A stretch of 64,000 nucleotides of DNA from Chitinophaga lutea (GTDB lineage Bacteria; Bacteroidota; Bacteroidia; Chitinophagales; Chitinophagaceae). Below are positions 24,288 through 31,556 of the stretch, in pieces. Within the stretch, counting starts at the first letter, position 1; the number at the start of each line of letters is the position of its first letter. The notes under the pieces are model-generated. The model did no database searches and was not told the origin of the DNA. It saw only the letters and a program-made list of their open reading frames with translations. The stretch covers positions 2,542,001-2,606,000 of the forward strand of contig NZ_RPDH01000002.1 of assembly GCF_003813775.1 (NCBI RefSeq). The letters are read 5' to 3'. Position numbers and translations under genes: made by a program.

Positions 24288-27095
24288 TTATAAGTTCAGA
24301 TTAAGTTCCATGCCGAAGTACGGGCTGATAAAGCCCGCCCTTCTTATTTTAACGTTGTTGAAATAATAGTCGGGTGTGTAAGTGAACAGCCTGTTCACGA
24401 ACATGGAAATGGCCACCTTTTTCCTGAATTCTTTCGTGGCTTTGAAATTCACCTGCAGATCGACAGGAATCGTACGGGGCATGAACGCCGTAGCGCTGAA
24501 ATGCTGGTTCAGCCATTGCAGGTCAGGGTGCGTTTTACTTTCCTCCGTATAGGGATGTGCATTACCTTCAATATCGATGTATTGTACGGGCGTACCGGAT
24601 TTCCAGGTATCCTGCCGCCAGGTGAACCAGATATTTTGTATGGACGACGATACGATCATTCCCAGGTTCGGCAGATAGGTGTCGATCGTCAGGTTGGTGT
24701 TGAATTTCTTCCTCAGATATCCGTCGGTGTCGTTATACAATCCCGCATACTGATAAGCATTGCTTCCTCCTGTTGAAACATCGCTGACGAGATCGTAAAA
24801 AGGAAACGTATTCACGTAAGTAGTATTGAACCAGGCACCGTTCACCGTGAAACGGGTATTGATGCTGTTGAGGCGTCTGGACTGGAACTGGAATTCAACC
24901 CCTTCTTTAATGAGCGTGCTGCCGTTGGTAACGATGGTGTGGCCGAAAAAACGCCGGGCGTTGACGTATGCGAAATCGCCGGTAGCAGGCGGCGCGGTCA
25001 TGTTATCGGCATCAACGGAACTGTTGTCGTATTGTTTGTATTGCAACACCTGTACCCTCGACTCATCCCGGAAACCGGACGTCAGCTTTTCGTGAAAATA
25101 GGTGAGCGAGAGACGATTGCCGTTCAGTGTAAAGTCGGCGTTCAGCTCCAGTTTTCGGTTAACGGCGGCCCGCAGGTCGTAGTTCGTCCTGTTGAGGATG
25201 TAAGTCATCGCATTGACCTTCCTGAAAGCGGGGTTGTTATGGTAGAAGTTAAGCTGCACGATGTCGCGGTACTGCCATGTGGGATAGAGATGATCCAGCG
25301 TCGGCATTTTTGTATGCAGGCCATATCCCGCTCCCAATGTAACAAACAGTGTCTGCTTACCCGTAGCTACCCCTGGCAATGCCCAGCGCACATTAATACG
25401 TGGATCGAGGTAGATCTTGTTCGCGATGGCGTATTTTTTATCCATTCTCAGCAGGCTCATCCCCCGCAGGCCGAGTGCTGTGGTGAACTGGTGACGGCCA
25501 AAATTGACACTGAGCATGTCTTCTGCAAAAAACGCCTGGTTAAGCATGCCGGGTATGCTATCGAACGCCCGGGGCCGGGCAGACATGACGAGTTTGGTAG
25601 GATAGTTGATGTCGTAAACCTGTCCCTTGCCGAAGTTCTTGCTGAAATTGGTTTCGAAGCCGAGTTTCACCTGGTGCCGGATGGCATTTGTTTTGAACCC
25701 GAGTTGCGCCATACCTTTCAGGAACGCGTTGAGCGGCTGGCCATCTACGGTCAGATCAGAAATATAGCTGGGCGTGAGATAGGCCACATCGTGCTCCCCG
25801 GCCGTCATGGAGTTAAACAGAACGGTGGCGGTACGCGCCTGTATCCATTTGGTGGATGCCAACCTGTCGCGCTGATAGCTCACCTTGCCGGATACTTCCC
25901 ATGATTTTACCAGCGATTTGTTACCGAGCAACTGGTTCCTGATACCGGTGGTCAGTCCGTAGCTATTGAAGGTGGATTTGAATTTATCAATGGGTGCGTA
26001 GCCATTGTCGGGGTCGGTGCGCTGATTGTCGATAGTAGTGCCATAATCCAGGGCGGCATTCCAGCTGGTGCGGCGGTAATTGCCGGCCCAACGTTTTTCC
26101 ATCCTTACACTGGCATTGATCCTTTTGTAGTTCTCAAAATTATCGGAGGGCTCGTCTTTTGAATCCAGGTACCCGAGGTCCACATTCAACGTCATGTTTT
26201 GCGAGGGCACATTGAAACCTTTCCCCAGCGAAAACAGTTTGCTGAAACCGTCGGTTTTCATACGGGCGCTCAGTGGGGTGGCGCCTTTTTTTCTTTCGAT
26301 CCTGATGAGGCCGCTGGTGAGGTCTCCATACTCCACGGAAGGGATGCCGCGCACCACTTCCACTTTTTCGATCTGGTCGGTGGAAATGCTGCGCATGTCT
26401 ACACCTTTACTGGTGGAGTTCCGCAGTTTATTGGGATCCATATCGTAGAAGCTCGATGCATCCTGCAGGTTGGCTGTGGTGTTGATGGGCGCCCCATCTA
26501 TGAAAAAAGCAGTGCCCAACGAAGAAATATCATACTTCCGGCCTTCCTGTATCTGGTCGGCTTCGCGCAGGGCGATGCGGTTCATCGAAGTGAGGTTCGG
26601 GTCCGAAGCGCGGCCGCCGGGCAATAACTCCAGCAAGTCCGCGAAACTGGAGGGCTGCAGATGCTGCATGGCCGTCCGATCAATTATCGAGGTACTGGTC
26701 ATGCTTTTGGCTTCCGTGGCGGTGATGAACACCTCCTTCAGGGTGAGGTGCACTTTTTCCACCGCCAGGTCTATCTGCTGGTCTCTCAGCAGGTGAACCG
26801 TTTTGCGGGGAGTTTTATAAAGGATGCTGGCAATGGTGACTTTGTAGACGCCCATGGGAAGCGCCCTGAACACGAAGCGCCCGTTGGCGTCGCTCATGGT
26901 GCGGTGCTCCGCATCGTCCTTTTGGGCGATTACCATAATGGAATCGGCGCCACGTGCGCTTTCCATATCTGTCAACCTGCCCGACAATACCGCTGTCTGT
27001 TGTTGTGCAATGGTATAGGCTGGAGCAATGATAAACAGGAAAAGTAGAATGAACGACTGTACACGACGTCGCCTGATGATGCTGAACTTCTCCAC
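24288..27095 (-). CDS. TonB-dependent outer-membrane receptor with CarboxypepD-reg domain
   Basis: 935 residues from a GTG at 27095 (VEKFSIIRRRRVQ, then a hydrophobic signal core ending IAQ-QQ). The frame is open further upstream, but those codons precede the predicted promoter. Order: signal peptide, carboxypeptidase-regulatory-like domain (about 33-115, LSGRLTDMESARGADSIMV), plug (about 125-260, including SIEYGDLTSG-like PSVEYGDLTSGLIRIERK), then a 22-stranded barrel ending FGMELNLNL. First gene of a four-gene operon with DUF4876, DUF6850 and cytochrome c peroxidase. Phased 22-bp repeats lie upstream. Confidence 0.92.
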   Translation of the reverse strand: MEKFSIIRRRRVQSFILLFLFIIAPAYTIAQQQTAVLSGRLTDMESARGADSIMVIAQKDDAEHRTMSDANGRFVFRALPMGVYKVTIASILYKTPRKTVHLLRDQQIDLAVEKVHLTLKEVFITATEAKSMTSTSIIDRTAMQHLQPSSFADLLELLPGGRASDPNLTSMNRIALREADQIQEGRKYDISSLGTAFFIDGAPINTTANLQDASSFYDMDPNKLRNSTSKGVDMRSISTDQIEKVEVVRGIPSVEYGDLTSGLIRIERKKGATPLSARMKTDGFSKLFSLGKGFNVPSQNMTLNVDLGYLDSKDEPSDNFENYKRINASVRMEKRWAGNYRRTSWNAALDYGTTIDNQRTDPDNGYAPIDKFKSTFNSYGLTTGIRNQLLGNKSLVKSWEVSGKVSYQRDRLASTKWIQARTATVLFNSMTAGEHDVAYLTPSYISDLTVDGQPLNAFLKGMAQLGFKTNAIRHQVKLGFETNFSKNFGKGQVYDINYPTKLVMSARPRAFDSIPGMLNQAFFAEDMLSVNFGRHQFTTALGLRGMSLLRMDKKYAIANKIYLDPRINVRWALPGVATGKQTLFVTLGAGYGLHTKMPTLDHLYPTWQYRDIVQLNFYHNNPAFRKVNAMTYILNRTNYDLRAAVNRKLELNADFTLNGNRLSLTYFHEKLTSGFRDESRVQVLQYKQYDNSSVDADNMTAPPATGDFAYVNARRFFGHTIVTNGSTLIKEGVEFQFQSRRLNSINTRFTVNGAWFNTTYVNTFPFYDLVSDVSTGGSNAYQYAGLYNDTDGYLRKKFNTNLTIDTYLPNLGMIVSSSIQNIWFTWRQDTWKSGTPVQYIDIEGNAHPYTEESKTHPDLQWLNQHFSATAFMPRTIPVDLQVNFKATKEFRKKVAISMFVNRLFTYTPDYYFNNVKIRRAGFISPYFGMELNLNL

Positions 27096-27124
27096 TATGC
27101 AGATTTCCGTTGTTCTAAATGCTG

Positions 27125-27132
27125 CAAAACTA
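27125..27132 (-). promoter_or_regulatory. -7 box of the TonB/DUF4876 operon
   Basis: TAGTTTTG on the minus strand, matching TAnnTTTG, about 30 nt before the GTG start at 27095. No TTTG is found 19 nt further upstream (CTCG instead), so an activator or alternative sigma factor may be needed. Confidence 0.4.
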
Positions 27133-27180
27133 TAGAAGAATGCAAAGGTTTGCGAGCCCTCTGGGCTGCCATCCATCATA

Positions 27181-27290
27181 TTTTCCCGATCCGATCAATG
27201 CGTTTTCCCGATTTGATCAATGCCGGTGGCTGGTTTCGGCCTGCGTCACTTTTTTGTCATGCATCCACTTTTCCCGATCCGATCATCGCC
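27181..27290. repeat. Three 22-bp-phased repeats upstream of the TonB operon
   Basis: Copies start at 27181, 27203 and 27269, each beginning TTTTCCCGATCCGATCAATG or a near-identical form (copy 2 has TT for CC, copy 3 ends ATCG). The offsets 22 and 88 are multiples of 22 bp, about two helical turns. They lie between the stop of the propeller lipoprotein gene and the TonB promoter, roughly 60-170 bp upstream of the predicted transcription start. Confidence 0.6.
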
Positions 27291-27296
27291 CGGGGC

Positions 27297-28484
27297 CTAA
27301 AGGCCGACCAGCTGCGCGCACACCACATCCCTCTCGCCTATACGTTTTTTGTACGCCACCAACACCTGGCCGTTCCCGGCCGCCCTCAATACGGGGAAAT
27401 TGGCGTATCCGCCGGCTTCGGTGAGAAAGCGCTTCGAGAGGGTTTCGCCGGCAGGGGATTTATGCAACAGGCCAATGCGGTTCGCCGCTGTATCCACGGC
27501 TTCATCCCACACAAGCGCCAGGTCACCGTTGCCAAGGGCCGTCAGCTGGGGATGTTTGGCGGTGGGCAAGGCGCTGATGTTTTCTCTTTTGGAATAGGTA
27601 ATGCCGTTGTCGGGCGACTGGCAGTAAAACACACCTTCGCCGCCGCCCATCGTAAACCAGGCAAAGTGCAGGCCGCTGCTGTTTTTGACCATTGCCGGGC
27701 CGGTATGCGGGCACCCGTTGATCATCCAGTTATCGGCGCTGATGCGTACGGGCGTCGTGAAAGACCGCCCACCGTCGGTAGAAACGATGTGCACCATATC
27801 GCGGATGCTGTCGTTGATGATATCGCGGAAAGCGGCATGCAGCGCGCCCTGCCCGTCGGTATACAGCGCTGTGCGGCAGCACTGGCAAACGGTTTGCACC
27901 AATGGCCGTTCCTTTTCGAAACCGGCGGCGCCGGCCGTTGCCATGTAGAGGGTGGAACCTTCCTGCCGGTGAAACTTGCGGTTATCGAGCCAGATGGCGG
28001 CCACTTCGCCGGAAGGCAACAGCGCCATATCGAAGTATCGCTGGTCATAGCCGGCCGTATCTGTTACCAAAGGCTGAGCCGGCAACCAGCTCGCGCCTCC
28101 ATCCATCGAACGGACGTAACATACTTTGCCGGCGTATTTGTTCCGGGGGTCGTTGCTTTCCAAACCATACATGGCGATCACTTCACCATTGGGGCGAAAG
28201 ATGATCTTGGGCATGTTCTCCGGATGCGGCTGAATGCCGCTGGCGGTAGTGATGCGTTTGGGAGCGGCAAAGGTTTTGCCGCCATCGGGAGAAACGGCAT
28301 AATACATCCCGCCGTCTTCCACCCAGCTGATGACGGGGTTCCCTTTTTCCGTATTCGTCAGGTACACGCAGGAGGCGTTCCGGGTTGTATCCGACAGCAC
28401 CGTTTCGTGCGCATTCCCGGATGGGGCGTTGTTACAGGCTGCCAGCGCGGTTATGATCAATAACAGATAATATCGCATGGTCAT
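27297..28484 (-). CDS. BNR/sialidase-like propeller lipoprotein with CxCC and GCPHTGP motifs
   Basis: 395 residues; lipobox ALAAC with lipidated C16. Repeated Asp-box-like elements (SPDGGKTF, SMDGGASW, STDGGRSF, SPDNGITY) define a six-bladed sialidase-type beta-propeller. No clear sialidase active-site set is visible. The unusual features are C199-Q-C201-C202 and, in the next blade, G-C257-P-H259-TGP. Widely spread proteins annotated as exo-alpha-sialidase share a CDCC plus INGCPVNGP pattern, so these may form disulfides or a metal site rather than act on sialic acid. Its start overlaps the TonB receptor stop by 4 nt, so both are surely co-translated. Confidence 0.8.
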   Translation of the reverse strand: MTMRYYLLLIITALAACNNAPSGNAHETVLSDTTRNASCVYLTNTEKGNPVISWVEDGGMYYAVSPDGGKTFAAPKRITTASGIQPHPENMPKIIFRPNGEVIAMYGLESNDPRNKYAGKVCYVRSMDGGASWLPAQPLVTDTAGYDQRYFDMALLPSGEVAAIWLDNRKFHRQEGSTLYMATAGAAGFEKERPLVQTVCQCCRTALYTDGQGALHAAFRDIINDSIRDMVHIVSTDGGRSFTTPVRISADNWMINGCPHTGPAMVKNSSGLHFAWFTMGGGEGVFYCQSPDNGITYSKRENISALPTAKHPQLTALGNGDLALVWDEAVDTAANRIGLLHKSPAGETLSKRFLTEAGGYANFPVLRAAGNGQVLVAYKKRIGERDVVCAQLVGL

Positions 28485-30763
28485 TTTTTTGCAGTGATGG
28501 TATATGCCACACCTACGTTAAAGGTTCTGTCGGGGCCGGGGCGGTAGCTTTTGCCGAAGGCCGTCTTGTCCGCTGTGGTGGCATACATCACGCCACCCAC
28601 GTTCCGGCAGTTCACCCAGCATTCGAGGTTGCTCCAGTTAAACCCGGCGCGGGCGTTCAGCAGGCTGTAGCCACCGTATGTTTCGGTATTGGCGGGGTCC
28701 ATGTAATAACGGCCTACATACTGCCACTCGAGCGAGGTACGGAAATACTTCAAAAACTTGCAGCCGAGCTCCGTGTTGGTGATCACCGACGGCGCTCCGT
28801 TCATGCGGTTGCCATCGTATTGTTTGCCTTTGTCTTCATACGCGATAAAATCATGCTGTGCATATGTTCCGCCGGTGCGGAAAAGTATGGCGGCAAAGGG
28901 CGCATAACGCAGGTTCCATTCCACCCCGGTGTGCCGCGTGCGGCCTGCATTACGGTTTTCGGAAGAATTGTCGGCAAGGCGAACGCTCACGATTTCGTTT
29001 TTTCCATCCATGCGGTAAACGCTCACGTCTGCGTAACCTTTGTCACCGGCAAACGCAAACCACCCGCCCAGCTCATAGTTATAATAGGTGGCGGGTTTCA
29101 GCACGGGCACTTTTACCCCGCGGTATAATTCCGAAATATTGGGCGGAGCAAAACCAACGCTGTAATTGGCATACAAACCGCGGTCGTGGCCGAAGTCGTA
29201 CGTCAGGCCCAGCTTCGGCGTCCAGGCATGAAAATAGTTCCGTTCATCCGGAGAGCCGGTGAATGCGGAGGGCGGCAGGTGATTGTCGAAATCATAGTCC
29301 ATCCGGTCGTACCGCAGGGCGGCGATGATTTTCATCCGGTTGAAGGGGCTCATTTCCGCCTGCATATAGGCGGCGGTGTTGAGCAGGTTGGCCTGGTAAT
29401 CCGTTAGTGCGGAATCCGTGCGGGCGAAGCCGGTGAAGTAACCGGCGGCATCCCTGTCTACATCGATGTAGCGGGCAAAATAACCGGCGGGACTGTAATC
29501 CGCACTCACACCCGCTATCAGAGAGGTTTTCTGCCAGTTAAAATATTTCTTGTGCTGCGCCAGCAAACCGAAACTCCGGAAATTGTCGCTGTTGATTTCT
29601 CCACGGGCCTTCAGCGGGTTGCTGGTTGTTTTGATGGCGTAGAAGGGATTCTGTCCTATTTCGTTGCTGCGGTAAAAGAACGTGAAGTTGGTAAAATTAC
29701 GGTCGTTCCATTGTTGCGACAGTGTGCTGCGCAGCCGGAAAGCCTTTACCATGCGATAGGAGAAGGTATGAAAACTCTTATAGTTTTTTGAATGGAAATT
29801 CGCGCTGTCTACCCCGCCCGTCTGATCCGTTTTATAGTCCACATACGAAATACTGTTGGTCCATTTGCTGCGTTCGCTGATGGCGTATTCCGTTTTCAGG
29901 GTAAGGGCCAGTTTATGAAAATCGCTGTGCTCGATGTACCCGTTCCGCTGGTTGGCGTAGTATCCGCCCAGTATCACACCCAGCTTGCCCTTTGTACCGG
30001 AAACATTGAAGTCGGTGCGTTTATATCCGCGATCGCTCATTTCCGCCTGTATCCTTGCAGAGGGAAGCATCATTGGCGAAGCCGTGATGAAATTGACGGC
30101 CCCTCCCACCGCCTCGCTGCCATACAGCGAAGAAGCCGGGCCGCGGATGACTTCGATAGTTTTCAGGGCAGCCATGTTGATTTCGATGAGCGCGTTGTGA
30201 TTAAAGTCGCCGGTGGTGCGGATGGGAATACCATCTTCGAGATACAGGAACAGGCTGCGGTAACCGATGGGCTGGCGAATGGCCATGGTATGCTGTTCGT
30301 TGCCGAGGTCTACCATGTATACGCCGCTGACTTTGTTCAAAACCTGTTCCAGGGAAGTGGCTTTTGTTTCCTTGATCATCTGGGTAGAGATGGTGCTGAT
30401 GGCCACAGGTGCTTCGGTACGGTACTGTTTGTCGCGGCCCGCCGATACGATGATCTCATTCAGGCGGGTCGACAGTGGCTGGAGGTACACTATGATGTTG
30501 CTACCCGGTACCGGCAGCCGCTGCTCGGCATACCCGAGAAAAGATACAGCGATGGAATCGTGCCCCGTTCTGAGGCCCTGGAGCGCAAATGCGCCGTGTT
30601 GATCGCTCAGGCAACCTTTGTTGCCGGCTTGCAGTACCCTTACACTGACGCCGGTGAGGGCTTCACGTGTGAATGCATCCACTACCCTGCCTTCCAGCGG
30701 TTGCTGCGCGGCCAGGGGTACAGTATATAAAAAGAGTGCAATAAGAATGAAGAAACGTTGCAT
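28481..30763 (-). CDS. TonB-dependent receptor, possible metal/metallophore uptake
   Basis: 760 residues from the ATG at 30763, chosen because it starts a good signal peptide (MQRFFILIALFLYTVPLAAQ); the frame is open about 50 codons further without one. CarboxypepD-reg-like domain (about 22-105, LEGRVVDAFTREALTG), plug (about 115-230, SLEQVLNKVSGVYMVDLG, VIRGPASSLYGSEAVGGA), barrel to the C-terminal GVAYTITAKK. It is followed with 4-nt overlap by the CxCC propeller lipoprotein and preceded by a Cys-rich small protein, a combination that points to copper or another thiophilic metal (inference). Confidence 0.9.
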   Translation of the reverse strand: MQRFFILIALFLYTVPLAAQQPLEGRVVDAFTREALTGVSVRVLQAGNKGCLSDQHGAFALQGLRTGHDSIAVSFLGYAEQRLPVPGSNIIVYLQPLSTRLNEIIVSAGRDKQYRTEAPVAISTISTQMIKETKATSLEQVLNKVSGVYMVDLGNEQHTMAIRQPIGYRSLFLYLEDGIPIRTTGDFNHNALIEINMAALKTIEVIRGPASSLYGSEAVGGAVNFITASPMMLPSARIQAEMSDRGYKRTDFNVSGTKGKLGVILGGYYANQRNGYIEHSDFHKLALTLKTEYAISERSKWTNSISYVDYKTDQTGGVDSANFHSKNYKSFHTFSYRMVKAFRLRSTLSQQWNDRNFTNFTFFYRSNEIGQNPFYAIKTTSNPLKARGEINSDNFRSFGLLAQHKKYFNWQKTSLIAGVSADYSPAGYFARYIDVDRDAAGYFTGFARTDSALTDYQANLLNTAAYMQAEMSPFNRMKIIAALRYDRMDYDFDNHLPPSAFTGSPDERNYFHAWTPKLGLTYDFGHDRGLYANYSVGFAPPNISELYRGVKVPVLKPATYYNYELGGWFAFAGDKGYADVSVYRMDGKNEIVSVRLADNSSENRNAGRTRHTGVEWNLRYAPFAAILFRTGGTYAQHDFIAYEDKGKQYDGNRMNGAPSVITNTELGCKFLKYFRTSLEWQYVGRYYMDPANTETYGGYSLLNARAGFNWSNLECWVNCRNVGGVMYATTADKTAFGKSYRPGPDRTFNVGVAYTITAKK

Positions 30764-31066
30764 GTTAGAATTTTTACGTAATCCGCCGCCATTGCGTTGC
30801 CGGTTGTATAAAACAACGGGCCCGCAGCGCGCGGCATTACGTGCGGGAACATCCGCCGGCCGGAATGCAGGGTGCGCAAATGCAACTCCGGAAGGCGCTT
30901 GTTCGCCATGAATCAATACCGGGCTGTTGTGAGCGGTGCAGCATGCATGCCTGCGCCATTAACATCAGGGTGCCGGTTGTGCAGGATGTTCAATCTGCAT
31001 CCTGCAAGGATGGATCGTTGGAAAATGTACCGCCGTAAGGATTGGCGGGTTGCGTCAATTGCAACA
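30764..31066. other. 303-bp spacer inside the Cys-rich/TonB locus
   Basis: Lies between the Cys-rich gene and the TonB receptor, both read on the minus strand. It holds a perfect 9-bp stem TGCAGGATG (30980-30988) with CATCCTGCA (30998-31006), and an alternative stem CATCC-TGCAA-GGATG (30998-31012) that excludes it. No coding frame looks real. A switchable attenuator is possible but unproven; no known riboswitch motif was recognised. Confidence 0.4.
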
Positions 31067-31429
31067 TTAAACACGGGGCGGGTGGAATACCGCGTGGAGC
31101 GGGTCCTGCGCCAGGCCGCCATTGTAGGCTGTCAACAGCTTTACAACCCTGGCAGAAGGCGTCATTTCGAAGGGGACGTTCATCTGGGAGAAGAACACCT
31201 CGTATTTCTCTTTTACCGCATTGCCCTTCTGCTCCTGCTTCGTTTCTTTTTCCATCTGTTTCATCAGGTGGCACTGGCCGTTACAGCCTTTCTTCGGCTC
31301 CGCTTTGTTGATGCAGAGCACGCGGGCAATGTATTCCTTGTTCAGCATGTATTCCGCCAATACAAGCCCTTTGCCGAACGTTTGCAGCAGGATGCCTGTT
31401 AAAGTGAGTATGACGAAAATTTGCTTCAT
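31067..31429 (-). CDS. Small exported Cys-rich protein (C-x9-C-x3-CH)
   Basis: 120 residues from the ATG at 31429; GTG codons just upstream overlap the -7 promoter box and are excluded. Signal or anchor segment (residues 4-25). The core is EYIARVLCINKAEP with C39, then C49 and C53-H54 (KKGCNGQCHLMKQ), followed by a Lys/Glu-rich helix. Proteins with this NKxYIAxxLCxNK...CxGxCxLxK pattern are common in Bacteroidota next to TonB receptors and are probably metal-binding. First gene of the locus with the TonB receptor and CxCC propeller, with a consensus promoter. Confidence 0.75.
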   Translation of the reverse strand: MKQIFVILTLTGILLQTFGKGLVLAEYMLNKEYIARVLCINKAEPKKGCNGQCHLMKQMEKETKQEQKGNAVKEKYEVFFSQMNVPFEMTPSARVVKLLTAYNGGLAQDPLHAVFHPPRV

Positions 31430-31440
31430 AGAGAACACCA

Positions 31441-31471
31441 CAAATGTAAAAGTATCACCCTTGCCGTCAAA
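31441..31471 (-). promoter_or_regulatory. Consensus promoter of the Cys-rich/TonB locus
   Basis: On the minus strand TTTG (31471-31468), 19 nt, TACATTTG (31448-31441): a perfect match to the Bacteroidota consensus. Predicted transcription start is about 31436, giving a very short leader before the ATG at 31429. Confidence 0.7.
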
Positions 31472-31501
31472 TGATTTTCATCATTCATTCCCGTAATAAC
31501 A

Positions 31502-31533
31502 AACGGGGAATCCGCATGATTGGATTCCCCGTT
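31502..31533. terminator. sprA terminator, 12-bp stem
   Basis: AACGGGGAATCC (31502-31513), 8-nt loop, GGATTCCCCGTT (31522-31533). On the minus strand it lies 23 nt past the sprA stop and is followed by TGTTATTA. Confidence 0.75.
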
Positions 31534-31556
31534 GCATGATTTATGTTGCCGTACGG

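Noticed and set aside
27096..27179. Longer N-terminus of the TonB receptor starting at 27179
   Set aside because: It would precede the predicted transcription start and add a sequence unlike a signal peptide; the GTG at 27095 begins a good one.
27297..28484. True sialidase activity for the propeller lipoprotein
   Set aside because: Asp boxes are present but the arginine triad and nucleophile Tyr/Glu were not identified; the Cys motifs point elsewhere.
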